Position numbers and translations under genes: made by a program. The notes below the pieces were generated by a model that was not told the DNA's origin, made no database searches, and worked only from the letters and a program-made list of their open reading frames with translations. From the IMG/VR virus record IMGVR_UViG_3300036851_000139, positions 1-44,610 of that record: a stretch of DNA of 44,610 bases; one strand, written 5' to 3'. Origin of the DNA: a virus. Positions 1-8,072 of the stretch are shown here, piece after piece. Each line of letters opens with the position of its first letter. Positions within the stretch are counted from its first letter, which is position 1.

Positions 1-1695
1 GTTGAGGGTCTGCCCAGCCTGGAGCGTATATTGTCGCGCCAAGGTGGACGGATCGACAACGAAGCTCACGCCGAACGTCGCGCCCCCATTCATCTGCACT
101 TCGGCGCTGTTGAACAGGCCGTCATGATACCAATCCAGCCACCCGCCGAACGACAAGCCGGCAAAGTTGCAGATGCGCACAGAGCTAGAGCCAGAGAACG
201 TCTCAAGCCGCGCCGTGTTTGCCGTTACCGTGATCCCGGTGTTGGTGAAATTGAAGATCGCCTGACCGGTGCCGCTATTGGACGACGACAGCAGGCGGCT
301 AGCCCCCGGCGTGAGCACGCGCGTCGCCGTTCCGGCCGAAGCAAAGTGCGTGGCCTGCATGTCGAAGTTGTTGGTGACTAACGTCCCGGCGTTGAGCGTG
401 AACACACCCTCCGTCAGGAAGTGTGAGCCCAGCGACACAGTGCCGCCCGGCGACTGGATCGTGACCGAGCCGAGGAAGCCGCCGGTCAGAACTGTCTGCC
501 CGCCTACGGCAGAGATAGCCGGAAGATGAAGATTCAGGTTCATCGTCCCGGTCTGCACGGCAATCGTTCCGATGAAATTGCCAACCGGGACCACCGCGCC
601 CGTACCCGTCGGCACGTCGATGCTGCCATACATCGAATAGGCGCCGGTCACTGCCAGGTTTGGCGTGTTTGTGACCGCAGACCAGTCCTGTGCGCCGATA
701 CGAGGCACGTTGACGGTGAAGGTCTGCCCGGTGCCGCTGAACGAATTGGCGTCGGCGACCGCAATGTCTTGCGGCAACGGCATCGTGGCGCCGGTCGCGC
801 CACCTGGCGACGCCGACCATACCGTCACATCCGAATAGGTCTTGCCGCCAGCGTTCACCAGATAGCGCGTGACCGCAGGCGTAAACGTGATGTTGGAGTT
901 GCCGCCAGCATTGCCCACTGAGCTTCCAGCCCAGACACCCGCGCCAGCTCCGGTGATATTGTAGATATCGACATTCGCGATGGTTACATCCGCAGCCGTC
1001 AAAGTCCGCTGCGTACCGATTGCCGATGATCCCAATAGGAGACGATCTGTCTGGCTTGGCCCAGCCGCAAAAAACGTGCCCGTGATCGTGAAGTTACCGA
1101 CGATCATGGTGCCGTTCTTGGAGACAGACAGATTGCCGAAGGTGGCGTTCTGGTTGCCGCTGGTCACGGCACCCGACCCGGTCACATTGACCGTCGCGTA
1201 AGTTGTCGCGCCGAAGTTGACCGTGCGCGCACCGTTGCCGGAAATATTGATGGTCGAGCCGGTGACCGTGAAGGTCAACCCGGTGACAGTCGTCCAGGTC
1301 CAGCACGAGCCGATGCCGGTAACGTTGACCGTCGCATTCGTCAGGTTGACCGTGCGGGTTGCCGTGCCGGTCCCGCTCCAGGAGCCCGTTGTAATCGTGC
1401 GGCTGGTCGCGTTCATGGTTCCGGCGAACGCGCCTGACGTGATCGCCGTGACCGAGATGTTGGTGTCAACAGTGATCGTGCCGGTCCCGGAATTCCCGTC
1501 CAGGGTGACGCTCGAGGAAACGTCTGGCGGCGGCTGGCCGCCAGCACCGCCACTGGTCAGGCTCCAGATTGCCGGGTCTGACCAATTCCTCGATCCCGTG
1601 CCAACAGCAAACAGGTTGCGCGCTGGGGGCGCAGGAGCCGCAGATGCTCCGCGACGCTGATCAAGCATCGAGATTGCCAACCCCAGACCTAGCAT
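1..1695 (-). CDS. Beta-rich virion protein, N-terminal part (runs off left edge)
   Basis: The frame is open from an ATG at 1695 to base 1 with no stop, so the gene is cut by the window edge. The product is Thr/Ser/Gly/Asn-rich with many short strand-like stretches (TVNVTG, TINISGNG, FNFTNTGITV), typical of a beta-helix or beta-sandwich surface protein. It starts 3 nt after the preceding structural gene stops and lies between TerL and portal, so a head-decoration or adhesin role is inferred. Via the exact 127-base match at 449-575, the frame continues at 44483 down to 43826, giving a predicted complete protein of 634 aa. Bases 1-448 encode a diverged version of that C-terminal part. No specific family is recognised. 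Confidence 0.75.
   Translation of the reverse strand, partial: MLGLGLAISMLDQRRGASAAPAPPARNLFAVGTGSRNWSDPAIWSLTSGGAGGQPPPDVSSSVTLDGNSGTGTITVDTNISVTAITSGAFAGTMNATSRTITTGSWSGTGTATRTVNLTNATVNVTGIGSCWTWTTVTGLTFTVTGSTINISGNGARTVNFGATTYATVNVTGSGAVTSGNQNATFGNLSVSKNGTMIVGNFTITGTFFAAGPSQTDRLLLGSSAIGTQRTLTAADVTIANVDIYNITGAGAGVWAGSSVGNAGGNSNITFTPAVTRYLVNAGGKTYSDVTVWSASPGGATGATMPLPQDIAVADANSFSGTGQTFTVNVPRIGAQDWSAVTNTPNLAVTGAYSMYGSIDVPTGTGAVVPVGNFIGTIAVQTGTMNLNLHLPAISAVGGQTVLTGGFLGSVTIQSPGGTVSLGSHFLTEGVFTLNAGTLVTNNFDMQATHFASAGTATRVLTPGASRLLSSSNSGTGQAIFNFTNTGITVTANTARLETFSGSSSVRICNFAGLSFGGWLDWYHDGLFNSAEVQMNGGATFGVSFVVDPSTLARQYTLQAGQTLN
449..575. repeat. Copy 1 of exact 127-base repeat shared with the window end
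   Basis: Bases 449-575 are identical to 44484-44610, the final 127 bases of the window. Base 448 (c) differs from 44483 (a), so identity begins exactly here. An exact 127-base terminal match is what a de Bruijn assembler using k=127 leaves when a contig closes on itself. Upstream, 1-448 aligns without gaps to 44036-44483 but with many substitutions. Confidence 0.9.
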
Positions 1696-1698
1696 GGC

Positions 1699-2001
1699 TT
1701 AGACGCCGTTCCCCGGCGTGAAGTAGACCGTTGCCGTCGCCGCCGCAGTGATCGCTGCAACATGCGTTGAGCCCGAGATGGAAAATCCACAGGTCTCGCC
1801 TGGACCAACCGGGATGCCCGTTGCAACGGCCGCCGTGACTGCCGAGTCACCGAAGTTGATGAACACAGCGTTGGTCGTGTCTAGGTTCTTGACGCGGACC
1901 TGAAACGTGCCGCTGTTGATGGCAAGCGCCACTCTGGCCGAGCTGGTGGTGGCCGGAATATTGACCGTCCCCGCGGATTTCGGGGTGAACAGTGCAATCA
2001 T
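1699..2001 (-). CDS. Small virion protein, probable head decoration or fibre
   Basis: A 100-aa protein made almost entirely of alternating hydrophobic/small residues (VNIPATT, VRVKNLDTT, ATATVYF), consistent with a small beta-sandwich. The start is supported by GGAGA six bases before the ATG. It begins 10 nt after terL stops and ends 3 nt before the next beta-rich gene, so it belongs to the late operon. The exact structural role is inferred from composition and position; no family is recognised. Confidence 0.75.
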   Translation of the reverse strand: MIALFTPKSAGTVNIPATTSSARVALAINSGTFQVRVKNLDTTNAVFINFGDSAVTAAVATGIPVGPGETCGFSISGSTHVAAITAAATATVYFTPGNGV

Positions 2002-2010
2002 GGATGTCTC

Positions 2011-3348
2011 CTAGATGCGCTCGCGGCGCTGCGGTTCTTCGCTGCGAAGCCGCGCAAGATCGTTGAATGTCGGTAGCTCGAAGCCCGGCGGTGGCACAGA
2101 GCCGACCACCAGAGCGCGATCAGGCCGCTTGGGCACCTCGGGCACCATTTCCTTGTACGCCATGGCCAAATAGCGAAACGCATCAGCCGAGTGCGACGCC
2201 CAATCGTGCCGCGGCTCGTTCTTGAACGTCCTCAGCTTCTCGTCGTAATCGGCCTTGTACTGGCGCAACGACTCCAGCCCGACCGAGCAAAGATGCTTGT
2301 CAAACCAGCAGTGCTGCATCAGCAACCGCCCGGCGTTGATCCCGTCCATGACACCATGGTCAGGAACCAGCCTTGGCTTGCGCTTCAGCGTGATGAGCGT
2401 TTCAACCCGCGTGCGCCCCGTGCCAAGCTCCTTGACCTTGGCGTCGTGCGGTACCCAGTCCTCGCCCCACTTGTACGGCAGTCGGCCCAATCCCTCGACT
2501 AGCTCAGGGATCGTCTCGTCGTGCTTGCCCTCGATATGGTCGATGATGCGGACTTCACCCGCATTGATCTGGAACATCCAGATCGCCATGTTGGCGCCCT
2601 TGCCGAGGTCCCAAGCTGTGTGAACCGGCAGCGCAGGCTCGTAGGGCACATCCTTGATACGGCCCTCACGCTCGGCCTGAGCGATCTCCTTGCCGTAGTA
2701 GGCGCCGAGGATCGCCGCCTCGAACGAGCATTCAAACTCCTGTTCGTACTGCTCGGGCGTCATGCTCTGTCGAGCGTCAGCCAATTCCTCAGGCGGCAAC
2801 AAACCCGTCTCAGACGCCCGCAATATCAGCGGGAACCAATCACGATTGTCCTGCGCTAATTGCCAGAGCAGAAAGAACTCGTTGCGCCCTTTCGGCGTGC
2901 CAATGAACGTTGCCCAGCCCTTGCGATCAGCAAGCATGGGCCGGATGATTTCACCCCAGACTGAGGGCCGCATGTCGGCGTATTCGTCTAGAACAACGCC
3001 ATCCAGATAGATACCGCGCAACCGATCAGGATTGTCCGCGCCGTACAGCCGGAGCCGCGCCCCGTTCGGCAAATCAACCCGCAGCTCGCTCTCGTTGATC
3101 TCCCCGCCAAGTGGCCGGGCATAATGCTTCAGGTAAAGCCACGCAACGTCCTTGGCTTGGTTGTAGAGCGGCGCCACGTAGGCAAACCGCCCCTCCCGCT
3201 TGTCGCACTCAAGAGCCGATCTCAGGAGCTTCTGAACGCACGCCACGGTCTTCCCGGCGCGACGGTGCGCAACACAGATAGACCAGCGCTTATCGGATGT
3301 CAGAAGCCCCTTGAACTGGCGCCGAGCCCGTATCTCAACGTCAATCAA
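2011..3348 (-). CDS. terL: Terminase large subunit
   Basis: This is the ATPase-nuclease motor that packages DNA into the prohead through the portal. It is 445 aa. The Walker A variant AHRRAGKT is at residues 27-34. Walker B VVLDE ends at Asp121-Glu122, and the coupling motif GTPKG is near 150. The RNase H-like nuclease domain begins with AWDLG (Asp247), and a late acidic residue lies in SADAF near the C-terminus. The frame begins at a TTG that overlaps the end of terS by 8 nt. No closer ATG precedes the ATPase core, so translational coupling to terS is likely. Confidence 0.95.
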   Translation of the reverse strand: MIDVEIRARRQFKGLLTSDKRWSICVAHRRAGKTVACVQKLLRSALECDKREGRFAYVAPLYNQAKDVAWLYLKHYARPLGGEINESELRVDLPNGARLRLYGADNPDRLRGIYLDGVVLDEYADMRPSVWGEIIRPMLADRKGWATFIGTPKGRNEFFLLWQLAQDNRDWFPLILRASETGLLPPEELADARQSMTPEQYEQEFECSFEAAILGAYYGKEIAQAEREGRIKDVPYEPALPVHTAWDLGKGANMAIWMFQINAGEVRIIDHIEGKHDETIPELVEGLGRLPYKWGEDWVPHDAKVKELGTGRTRVETLITLKRKPRLVPDHGVMDGINAGRLLMQHCWFDKHLCSVGLESLRQYKADYDEKLRTFKNEPRHDWASHSADAFRYLAMAYKEMVPEVPKRPDRALVVGSVPPPGFELPTFNDLARLRSEEPQRRERI

Positions 3349-3583
3349 AGCTCAGCGTGACCTTGTGCTTGACTGGGCCGCCCTCAGCGCCTGTCACAGC
3401 TACGCTGGTTAGGTCAGGCAGGCACTTTTTGAGCAATCCAAGGGCGGCAGACACTTGAGTGCCACTCATTTCCCTTTTTCCCTCAGCGTGCTGGATTAAC
3501 GCGCTGAGAATTTGACTCTTTTGGATTTTACTCCGGTGCGCGTCTGACATCCGGAATCCCGGCTGCCGGCCTCTTGTTGACAT
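3341..3583 (-). CDS. terS: Terminase small subunit (TerS-like)
   Basis: An 80-aa protein lying immediately before terL and overlapping it. It has a basic helical N-terminus (SKIQKSQILSALIQHAEG), then MSGTQVSAALGLLKKCLPDL and a short acidic/hydrophobic tail. This order resembles the short TerS proteins of podoviruses, where a helix-turn-helix recognises pac or cos and an oligomerisation helix follows. An internal ATG at 3550 would give 69 aa; neither start has a clear Shine-Dalgarno. The assignment rests on the pattern and on adjacency to terL. Confidence 0.8.
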   Translation of the reverse strand: MSTRGRQPGFRMSDAHRSKIQKSQILSALIQHAEGKREMSGTQVSAALGLLKKCLPDLTSVAVTGAEGGPVKHKVTLSFD

Positions 3584-3614
3584 TGGTCGTCAGGGCTTCT
3601 GATCGCCCCGCTCC

Positions 3615-3974
3615 CTATTTGGTTTCGGACTCGTAAGCTTCCCGCTCGATCGCATCGACAACGCCCGGCACCTTCTCGCCACGTTCCCAACGGCGATAGT
3701 CTGCCGCCGTCACGCCTAGCTGCTTGGCCCGGCGCTCGCCCTCTTCTGTTGGCTCGTCGCCAGGTGGCATGTTGGAGAGCTGGCCGATCTCAGCCATAAG
3801 GCCATCCGCCTCGCTCTCAACCTGCCTTGCAAAGCGCTCAGCGTGCTCAGCAGCTCCATCAATTTTTGCAATGGCGTTGGCCGTTGTTTCGGTTGCCTGG
3901 ATGACTCGCATCTTGGCAGCGCTGACCCGGTCTCGAATCGAAGCGGCCAGAAAGTCTGCGCCCGTGATGCTCAT
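3615..3974 (-). CDS. Hypothetical late protein, helical
   Basis: A 119-aa protein, mostly amphipathic helix (residues 5-70), followed by an acidic linker (PPGDEPTEEGERR) and a short segment, LGVTAADYRRWERGEKVPG, that looks like part of an XRE-type helix-turn-helix. The start was chosen because its ATG overlaps the stop of the upstream lipoprotein gene (ATGA). The open frame extends further upstream but there it only shadows that gene. Position just before terS suggests packaging or regulation, but function is unknown. Confidence 0.65.
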   Translation of the reverse strand: MSITGADFLAASIRDRVSAAKMRVIQATETTANAIAKIDGAAEHAERFARQVESEADGLMAEIGQLSNMPPGDEPTEEGERRAKQLGVTAADYRRWERGEKVPGVVDAIEREAYESETK

Positions 3975-4234
3975 TCGAATATCCGTGTTTGTCTCTGCGA
4001 CCGCGGCGACCAGTTCGTGGTAGACTTTTTGGGCCAGAAACGGTCCCAGACCGAACGGCGCGCTACGTGCTCTTGAGCCTTGCGAGGGGTGATTTCCTTC
4101 GCTGGCGTTTTGTGTACTAAAGCCTTGTCCTGACTCGGCTTTGCACTGATTTCCTTCGAAGCGGGAATTCCCGTCACGCTCGCGCACCCCGCAAGCATCG
4201 CGGCAAGAGCAACAGCGAAGAGTTTGCGGACCAT
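3971..4234 (-). CDS. Small lipoprotein
   Basis: An 87-aa protein with a classic lipoprotein signal: MVRK, a hydrophobic stretch, then LAGC as lipobox with Cys17. The mature part is Lys/Pro/Arg-rich and unstructured, so it should be anchored to a membrane facing the periplasm. A clear Rz/Rz1 pair exists separately at 24121-24493, so this may be a second spanin-like or superinfection-related lipoprotein. It is coupled to the next gene by a 4-nt overlap. Confidence 0.7.
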   Translation of the reverse strand: MVRKLFAVALAAMLAGCASVTGIPASKEISAKPSQDKALVHKTPAKEITPRKAQEHVARRSVWDRFWPKKSTTNWSPRSQRQTRIFE

Positions 4235-4270
4235 TACCGTGAGCGCTCGTTGACATTCAACACTGGTGAT

Positions 4271-4549
4271 CTAACCGCCGAGGTCTGCAGGATTTAGGTC
4301 GAGAGCCTTCAGGAAGGCCACCTTCTCCTCGTCCATGCACTCAACATCGCCGAGCTTCTTGTCGATCTTGTCGAGGAGCTGCAAAACCTTACGCATCATC
4401 TCCTTGGTTTCGTTGTCCACAACTGGAAACGCCGAACTCTGAGGCATCCCAGAGACGCCACCACCGAGCCCCGGATGAAACGGATTGTAGCCAAAGCGAT
4501 CCGGATATTGCCTCGTGTAGTAGTCGCTAACGGCAGAAACTGCGCACAT
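4271..4549 (-). CDS. Hypothetical protein
   Basis: A 92-aa protein. The N-terminal half is Tyr/Pro/Gly-rich (YYTRQYPDRFGYNPFHPG). The C-terminal half is a charged amphipathic helix (ETKEMMRKVLQLLDKIDKKLG) that could oligomerise. AAGGA lies nine bases before the ATG, overlapping the end of the upstream gene. No family is recognised; it sits in the operon leading to terminase. Confidence 0.65.
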   Translation of the reverse strand: MCAVSAVSDYYTRQYPDRFGYNPFHPGLGGGVSGMPQSSAFPVVDNETKEMMRKVLQLLDKIDKKLGDVECMDEEKVAFLKALDLNPADLGG

Positions 4550-4560
4550 TGGCTAATCCT

Positions 4561-4881
4561 TCACGCAGGGTCGAAGTCCGGAGCGGACCACTCGGACGGC
4601 GCGGTGTCGCTCCAGTACAGGTCCTCCGAATTGACTCCTTCAACCAAGGAGGCGATGCGATCCACCAAGCCCCGCGTAACCGGAACCGCGGTATAGTACA
4701 TCGGCACAGGCGTCACCCCATCCGCGGCAACCCCGTAGAACCACTGCGGCTCAGTGGGCTGGACGATCCCAGGATCAACACCAACGGACAGCGGCTGCAC
4801 CACGTTCTGCGGCGTGCCGTCGAGAGCCTTCAGGCGGGCATGCTTGGCGATGGTGGCGAAGTCAAAGACGGCGCAAGTCAT
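4561..4881 (-). CDS. Hypothetical protein, first gene after the early terminator
   Basis: A 106-aa acidic protein with aromatic-rich stretches (EPQWFYGVAADGVTPVPMYYTAVPV). The ATG at 4881 is preceded by GAGG at good spacing. Longer in-frame starts run into the terminator at 5027-5062 and were rejected. As the first gene beyond that terminator, it probably opens the late transcription unit. No family is recognised. Confidence 0.6.
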   Translation of the reverse strand: MTCAVFDFATIAKHARLKALDGTPQNVVQPLSVGVDPGIVQPTEPQWFYGVAADGVTPVPMYYTAVPVTRGLVDRIASLVEGVNSEDLYWSDTAPSEWSAPDFDPA

Positions 4882-5026
4882 GATAGGAAACCTCAGCTTG
4901 AGGAAGCTCATATGCGAGGATTTGTATCGGACAGCCAGCGCTCCCGATGTTCCGAGGCTCACGACGGAGCAAACAGGGGTGGGTTGCTCGTGGCCGGATG
5001 GGGAAAAGCGCGGCTGTCCGAAGGGT

Positions 5027-5062
5027 AAAACGCAAAACCCGGCGCGGATTTCTCCGGCCGGG
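5027..5062 (-). terminator. Rho-independent terminator ending the leftward early operon
   Basis: Read leftward, a GC-rich hairpin (arms CCCGGC/GCCGGG with inner CGGA/TCCG around a GAAA loop, 5038-5062) is followed by TTTTGCGTTTT. It lies 10 nt past the stop of the last early gene and separates early from late genes. Late expression therefore needs its own promoter or antitermination. Confidence 0.85.
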
Positions 5063-5071
5063 CACAATTCG

Positions 5072-5626
5072 TCATGATCTATTTCCCAAGTGGATAGCCG
5101 ATTTGCCCTGCCCTGTCAAGCCGAAGTGGATCGCCAGCTCGTTCAGCCCGAACAACGCATGCCCGAACTCCAGGAAGGTCAGATGCAAATCATCCTCGCA
5201 CAGGCGCCGAATGGCCATCCTCACGGACACGCCATGGCGAGCGAGAACCACCAGCGCTTTCTGGTAGCGTTCGAGGTCTTTCAGGTGCCGGCGCCTCTCC
5301 AGTTCACCCGCCTCACTGTCCGGATCGACAGGCGTGCCCTTGGAGCGGTTAAAATCGCTCGGGCTATTCGTCCCCGCTCGCGAGCCGATCGCCGCGCTGT
5401 GGCGACTCGCCAGGTCCGCCCAGCGGCATCCCGCGTCGTACTGCTCGGAGGTCAACCGACCCGCAAGGTACAACCGCCCGATTTCGGCACCCCATCGAGC
5501 GTCTTGCATCCCGGCGAGCGCAGCGTCTCGCAATCGACGGATTGCGCCCGGCGCCGTCTCGACCTCTCGAACCAAATCGCCGGAGGTGTACCGCCGACCC
5601 TGCTTGCGCTTGCGTCCAACTGCCAT
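5072..5626 (-). CDS. Hypothetical protein at the end of the early operon
   Basis: A 184-aa basic, helix-rich protein. The N-terminus is highly basic (MAVGRKRKQGRR). The middle carries WGAEIGRLYLAGRLTSEQYDAG, and the C-terminal part has a helical HGVSVRMAIRRLCEDDL. I recall similar proteins near replication genes of alphaproteobacterial phages but know no function. Being last before a strong terminator and first upstream of the late genes, it could be a late regulator; that is inference. Confidence 0.7.
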   Translation of the reverse strand: MAVGRKRKQGRRYTSGDLVREVETAPGAIRRLRDAALAGMQDARWGAEIGRLYLAGRLTSEQYDAGCRWADLASRHSAAIGSRAGTNSPSDFNRSKGTPVDPDSEAGELERRRHLKDLERYQKALVVLARHGVSVRMAIRRLCEDDLHLTFLEFGHALFGLNELAIHFGLTGQGKSAIHLGNRS

Positions 5627-5658
5627 GTGATGCCTGCCTGCCCCGTGTTTGATGCCAG

Positions 5659-6501
5659 TTAAGCCGCAAATATCTTCCGGTCCTCAGAGAGAACCCCGTG
5701 CTTGGTGAGGATTTCCGCCGGAACCTTGCAGCCCGGCTGTCCAGGTTCGGCGCCGTACCACCTCGTCGACCACCCCTGACCTCGCAACCAGCGAACAATC
5801 TGACCGTCCCAGTCCGGCACGAACTCTTCGGCAGCCGGTTCATCGAGATAATCCCGCCAGCGCTTGTCGCGTAGCCACTTCACGGCCTGCGGGATGTACT
5901 CCGTGTTGATTTTCGCAGCATCAACCGTGGCGCAGCGCGTGGCGCCAGCGATGATCTCCGCCGGGTCCGCACCAGATTTGACAGCGGCAGCGAAGAGCTT
6001 TTCAGCGGGAGCTTTTGGGTTTGCCCCCATCCGCCTTGGGTACGCCTTCCAGAATTCCTCGAAAGCTTCCTCACGGGGCGCGACAGCGCCAGATTCTTTC
6101 TTTTCTTCTCTAATCTCCTCTTTATCTTCTCTAGCGTTCCCGTGCGTTTCATTGCGTTTCATTGCGTTACGATGTTCGCGCACGCGTTCCGTCGAGTTAT
6201 CTTCGCGCTTCGGCTGCCGCTTCTGCCAAGCCGACAAAACGCCTGACACGATTACGCTTTTCTCGTTCAGTGCGGCGATGATTGCGGCGACTTTTGCCTC
6301 ATCGAATCCGGAGAACGTGGCGTAGGTTTCAACGTCGAAATCCTCTACGCTGCCCCTGCTCTCGTTTTGGCTTGCGTGGTCGAAGAGTGCCCAGACCACG
6401 GCAGACACCATGCCGGCGGGTACGTCAGCGCGCTTGGCAATCACAAGCCATTTATTGTCGGTTGGAGCGCCGTGCCATGAGCGAAACCAATCAAGGCTCA
6501 T
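5659..6501 (-). CDS. Replisome organiser / helicase-loader-like replication protein
   Basis: A 280-aa protein. The N-terminal part (WFRSWHGAPTDNKWLVIAKR to about residue 90) resembles the winged-helix domain of phage replication initiators. A charged linker follows (residues 100-150: many E, K, R). The C-terminal part carries FEEFWKAYPRR near 160, typical of phage replication proteins that load the host helicase. The ATG at 6501 has a strong GGAGGGGG and overlaps the preceding stop by 4 nt. The open frame upstream of it is a shadow of rusA. Its role is probably origin binding or helicase recruitment. Confidence 0.75.
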   Translation of the reverse strand: MSLDWFRSWHGAPTDNKWLVIAKRADVPAGMVSAVVWALFDHASQNESRGSVEDFDVETYATFSGFDEAKVAAIIAALNEKSVIVSGVLSAWQKRQPKREDNSTERVREHRNAMKRNETHGNAREDKEEIREEKKESGAVAPREEAFEEFWKAYPRRMGANPKAPAEKLFAAAVKSGADPAEIIAGATRCATVDAAKINTEYIPQAVKWLRDKRWRDYLDEPAAEEFVPDWDGQIVRWLRGQGWSTRWYGAEPGQPGCKVPAEILTKHGVLSEDRKIFAA

Positions 6502-6662
6502 TCTTCCCCCTCCGGAACATTCGGCTCGCCGTCCTTTGTCCACTTCATCAGTTCCGAATAATCGCCGTGACCCGTACCCTGCAGGTCTCCGGTCTCCTCC
6601 CAACCCACAGCGATCCAGCGCGGAACGTCGTGGAGGCGCACAAAGTGAAACCAGGTGATCAT
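6498..6662 (-). CDS. Small hypothetical protein coupled to rusA
   Basis: A 54-aa acidic, Trp-rich protein (MITWFHFVRLHDVPRWIAVGW, then an acidic tail). It overlaps the rusA stop by 4 nt upstream and the replication gene start by 4 nt downstream, so it is clearly translated as part of the coupled operon. No family is recognised. Confidence 0.7.
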   Translation of the reverse strand: MITWFHFVRLHDVPRWIAVGWEETGDLQGTGHGDYSELMKWTKDGEPNVPEGEE

Positions 6663-7012
6663 CGGCCCACCTTGTGAACGCGGACCATGCAGCCCTCGAC
6701 CGGCCCCCATGACCAGGAGCCGGCATCGGCTAGCTTGTCGTCAATGATGAGATTGACCGATTGTAGGAAGTCGAGAACGACCTTCCCGCGGTTGTCGCCG
6801 TCCCTAGCCTGCTTGCGCCGCTTCTCGTCCAGGATGATGTGATACGTGAAATGGCCTTCAACCGGCGTGCCGACCGTCTTGCGCTGCTGAATATAGGCAA
6901 CATAAGCCTCGTCCTTCCAAGCCCGATACTGCGGGCTCAGATAGGTGTTGCCTTTCGCGTGCCGCCAGATTCGGTTAACCGAGACCGGAAACGGGAGTGA
7001 AAGAGTGACCAT
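6659..7012 (-). CDS. rusA: RusA-family Holliday junction resolvase
   Basis: A 117-aa endodeoxyribonuclease of the RusA fold, which cuts four-way junctions in recombination and replication intermediates. The family signature is complete: N-terminal LPFPVSVNRIW, YLSPQYRAWK, then the acidic catalytic set Asp71 and Asp73 (DGDN) and Asp91/Asp92 (IIDD). The length fits the family. It overlaps the upstream HNH gene by 38 nt, indicating tight coupling in the recombination block. Confidence 0.93.
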   Translation of the reverse strand: MVTLSLPFPVSVNRIWRHAKGNTYLSPQYRAWKDEAYVAYIQQRKTVGTPVEGHFTYHIILDEKRRKQARDGDNRGKVVLDFLQSVNLIIDDKLADAGSWSWGPVEGCMVRVHKVGR

Positions 7013-7349
7013 TGCCCCTATGCTCTATGATGTCAGTCGCAGCAACGAAATCGCTAGTCGACGCATACAAAGCCATAGCGATAATGAACGGGTTGATCCC
7101 TTGGTCACGCCACCAAGCGATCTCGTCGCCTCGCGCGTGTTGTTCGCGGTGATGCCTTCCACACAAGGGAACAGTCCAGCAGTCTGACGGCCTCTCTCCG
7201 CCGCCAGTCGGATACTTGCCCATAGCCAGCTCGCCAGAACGGATGTGGGCGGCTTCAGTCTCTATGTCGTTGTGACACACACAACATGGCAGCCCGCGAA
7301 TGAACGCGAGATGCTTTTCGTCCCTTCTGCGCGGCCGGCGGAAGTTCAC
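6975..7349 (-). CDS. HNH-type nuclease, Ref/DUF968-like
   Basis: A 124-aa protein with a zinc-binding HNH core. LPCCVC supplies a CxxC pair near residue 22, ETEAAHIRSG carries the first HNH histidine, and CGRHHREQH completes the ββα-metal motif, followed by WWRDQGINP. This arrangement matches the DUF968/Ref group of phage recombination nucleases (P1 Ref is RecA-dependent). Its place next to rusA and an SSB-like gene supports a recombination role. Confidence 0.8.
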   Translation of the reverse strand: MNFRRPRRRDEKHLAFIRGLPCCVCHNDIETEAAHIRSGELAMGKYPTGGGERPSDCWTVPLCGRHHREQHARGDEIAWWRDQGINPFIIAMALYASTSDFVAATDIIEHRGNGHSFTPVSGLG

Positions 7350-7669
7350 AGTCGCGCCTCCGTGCGCCTCGTCGCTTCATGCGACTGCCACTCGGAGAAT
7401 TTCATGCGCAGATATTCGAGCTGCACCTTTAGAAGGTTGGCCTGCTTGCGCGCGGCAACCATCTTTTCGATGAAGTCCATCCACTCCGCCGACGCCTTCG
7501 TAATTGCCTCAGCCTTGGAGACAGCCAAGTCCGCATGCTGCTGCATCTTCTGCGACAGGTATGCGGACTTGGTGTCTTCAAGCAAAGAGGCGGCAGCATT
7601 GGCGTCGACCCATTTGCGGGCGACAATCCGATACTGCTCAGACCAAGGAAGGTTTGGGTTGGCGTTCAT
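7346..7669 (-). CDS. Hypothetical helical protein of the recombination block
   Basis: A 107-aa protein, nearly all alpha helix with a coiled-coil pattern (residues 20-95, SKAEAITKASAEWMDFIEKM). It overlaps the HNH gene by 4 nt and its ATG directly follows the stop of the SSB-like gene. The position suggests a role with single-strand annealing or repair, but no family is recognised. Confidence 0.7.
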   Translation of the reverse strand: MNANPNLPWSEQYRIVARKWVDANAAASLLEDTKSAYLSQKMQQHADLAVSKAEAITKASAEWMDFIEKMVAARKQANLLKVQLEYLRMKFSEWQSHEATRRTEARL

Positions 7670-8071
7670 TTAGAACGGGATTTCGTCCGAAGGCATCGAA
7701 ACGGGCTTGTAATCGTTGCCGGCGGGGCCGGATGAAATCTGGTCCTGGCGAGGCGGAGCGCGGTCCCTGGCAGTCGGCGCACGGCAGCGAATGGCTGGAC
7801 CGATCTTCCCCTGAAAATCCGTCATGACGGAAAACAGGATGATCTCGTTGTCGTACCAGTGCTCGGTGTCGTCGCCGTAGGCGTCAACAATGGTGTTGCT
7901 GTTCGTCTTATTGAGGACGAGGCCCTTTTCCTTGCCCTTGAAGTACAGAACGAGCTTCATATCGTCGCCCATCTTCTCCTTCTCGACATTGGCCATGATG
8001 ACCTTCACGTCGCGGTTCTGGAGGTCTGCTGCTTTCAGGTACTTGCTCGGGAATTCTTCGGAGATTTTCAT
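7670..8071 (-). CDS. Phage single-stranded DNA-binding-like protein
   Basis: A 133-aa protein. The core (VIMANVEKEKMGDDMKLVLYF to about residue 90) shows five or six strand-like segments compatible with an OB-fold. After a disordered Arg/Pro/Ser linker it ends in SDEIPF, the acidic-hydrophobic tip typical of bacterial SSB C-termini that recruit partner proteins. The ATG at 8071 was chosen; the longer open frame upstream is a shadow of the Gp157 gene. Function is inferred from the tail and the recombination neighbours. Confidence 0.65.
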   Translation of the reverse strand: MKISEEFPSKYLKAADLQNRDVKVIMANVEKEKMGDDMKLVLYFKGKEKGLVLNKTNSNTIVDAYGDDTEHWYDNEIILFSVMTDFQGKIGPAIRCRAPTARDRAPPRQDQISSGPAGNDYKPVSMPSDEIPF

Positions 8072-8072
8072 T

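Noticed and set aside
299-1306. Several short leftward and rightward frames over the left-end virion gene
   Set aside because: All overlap the long open leftward frame from 1695 and have no starts of their own; they are shadows.
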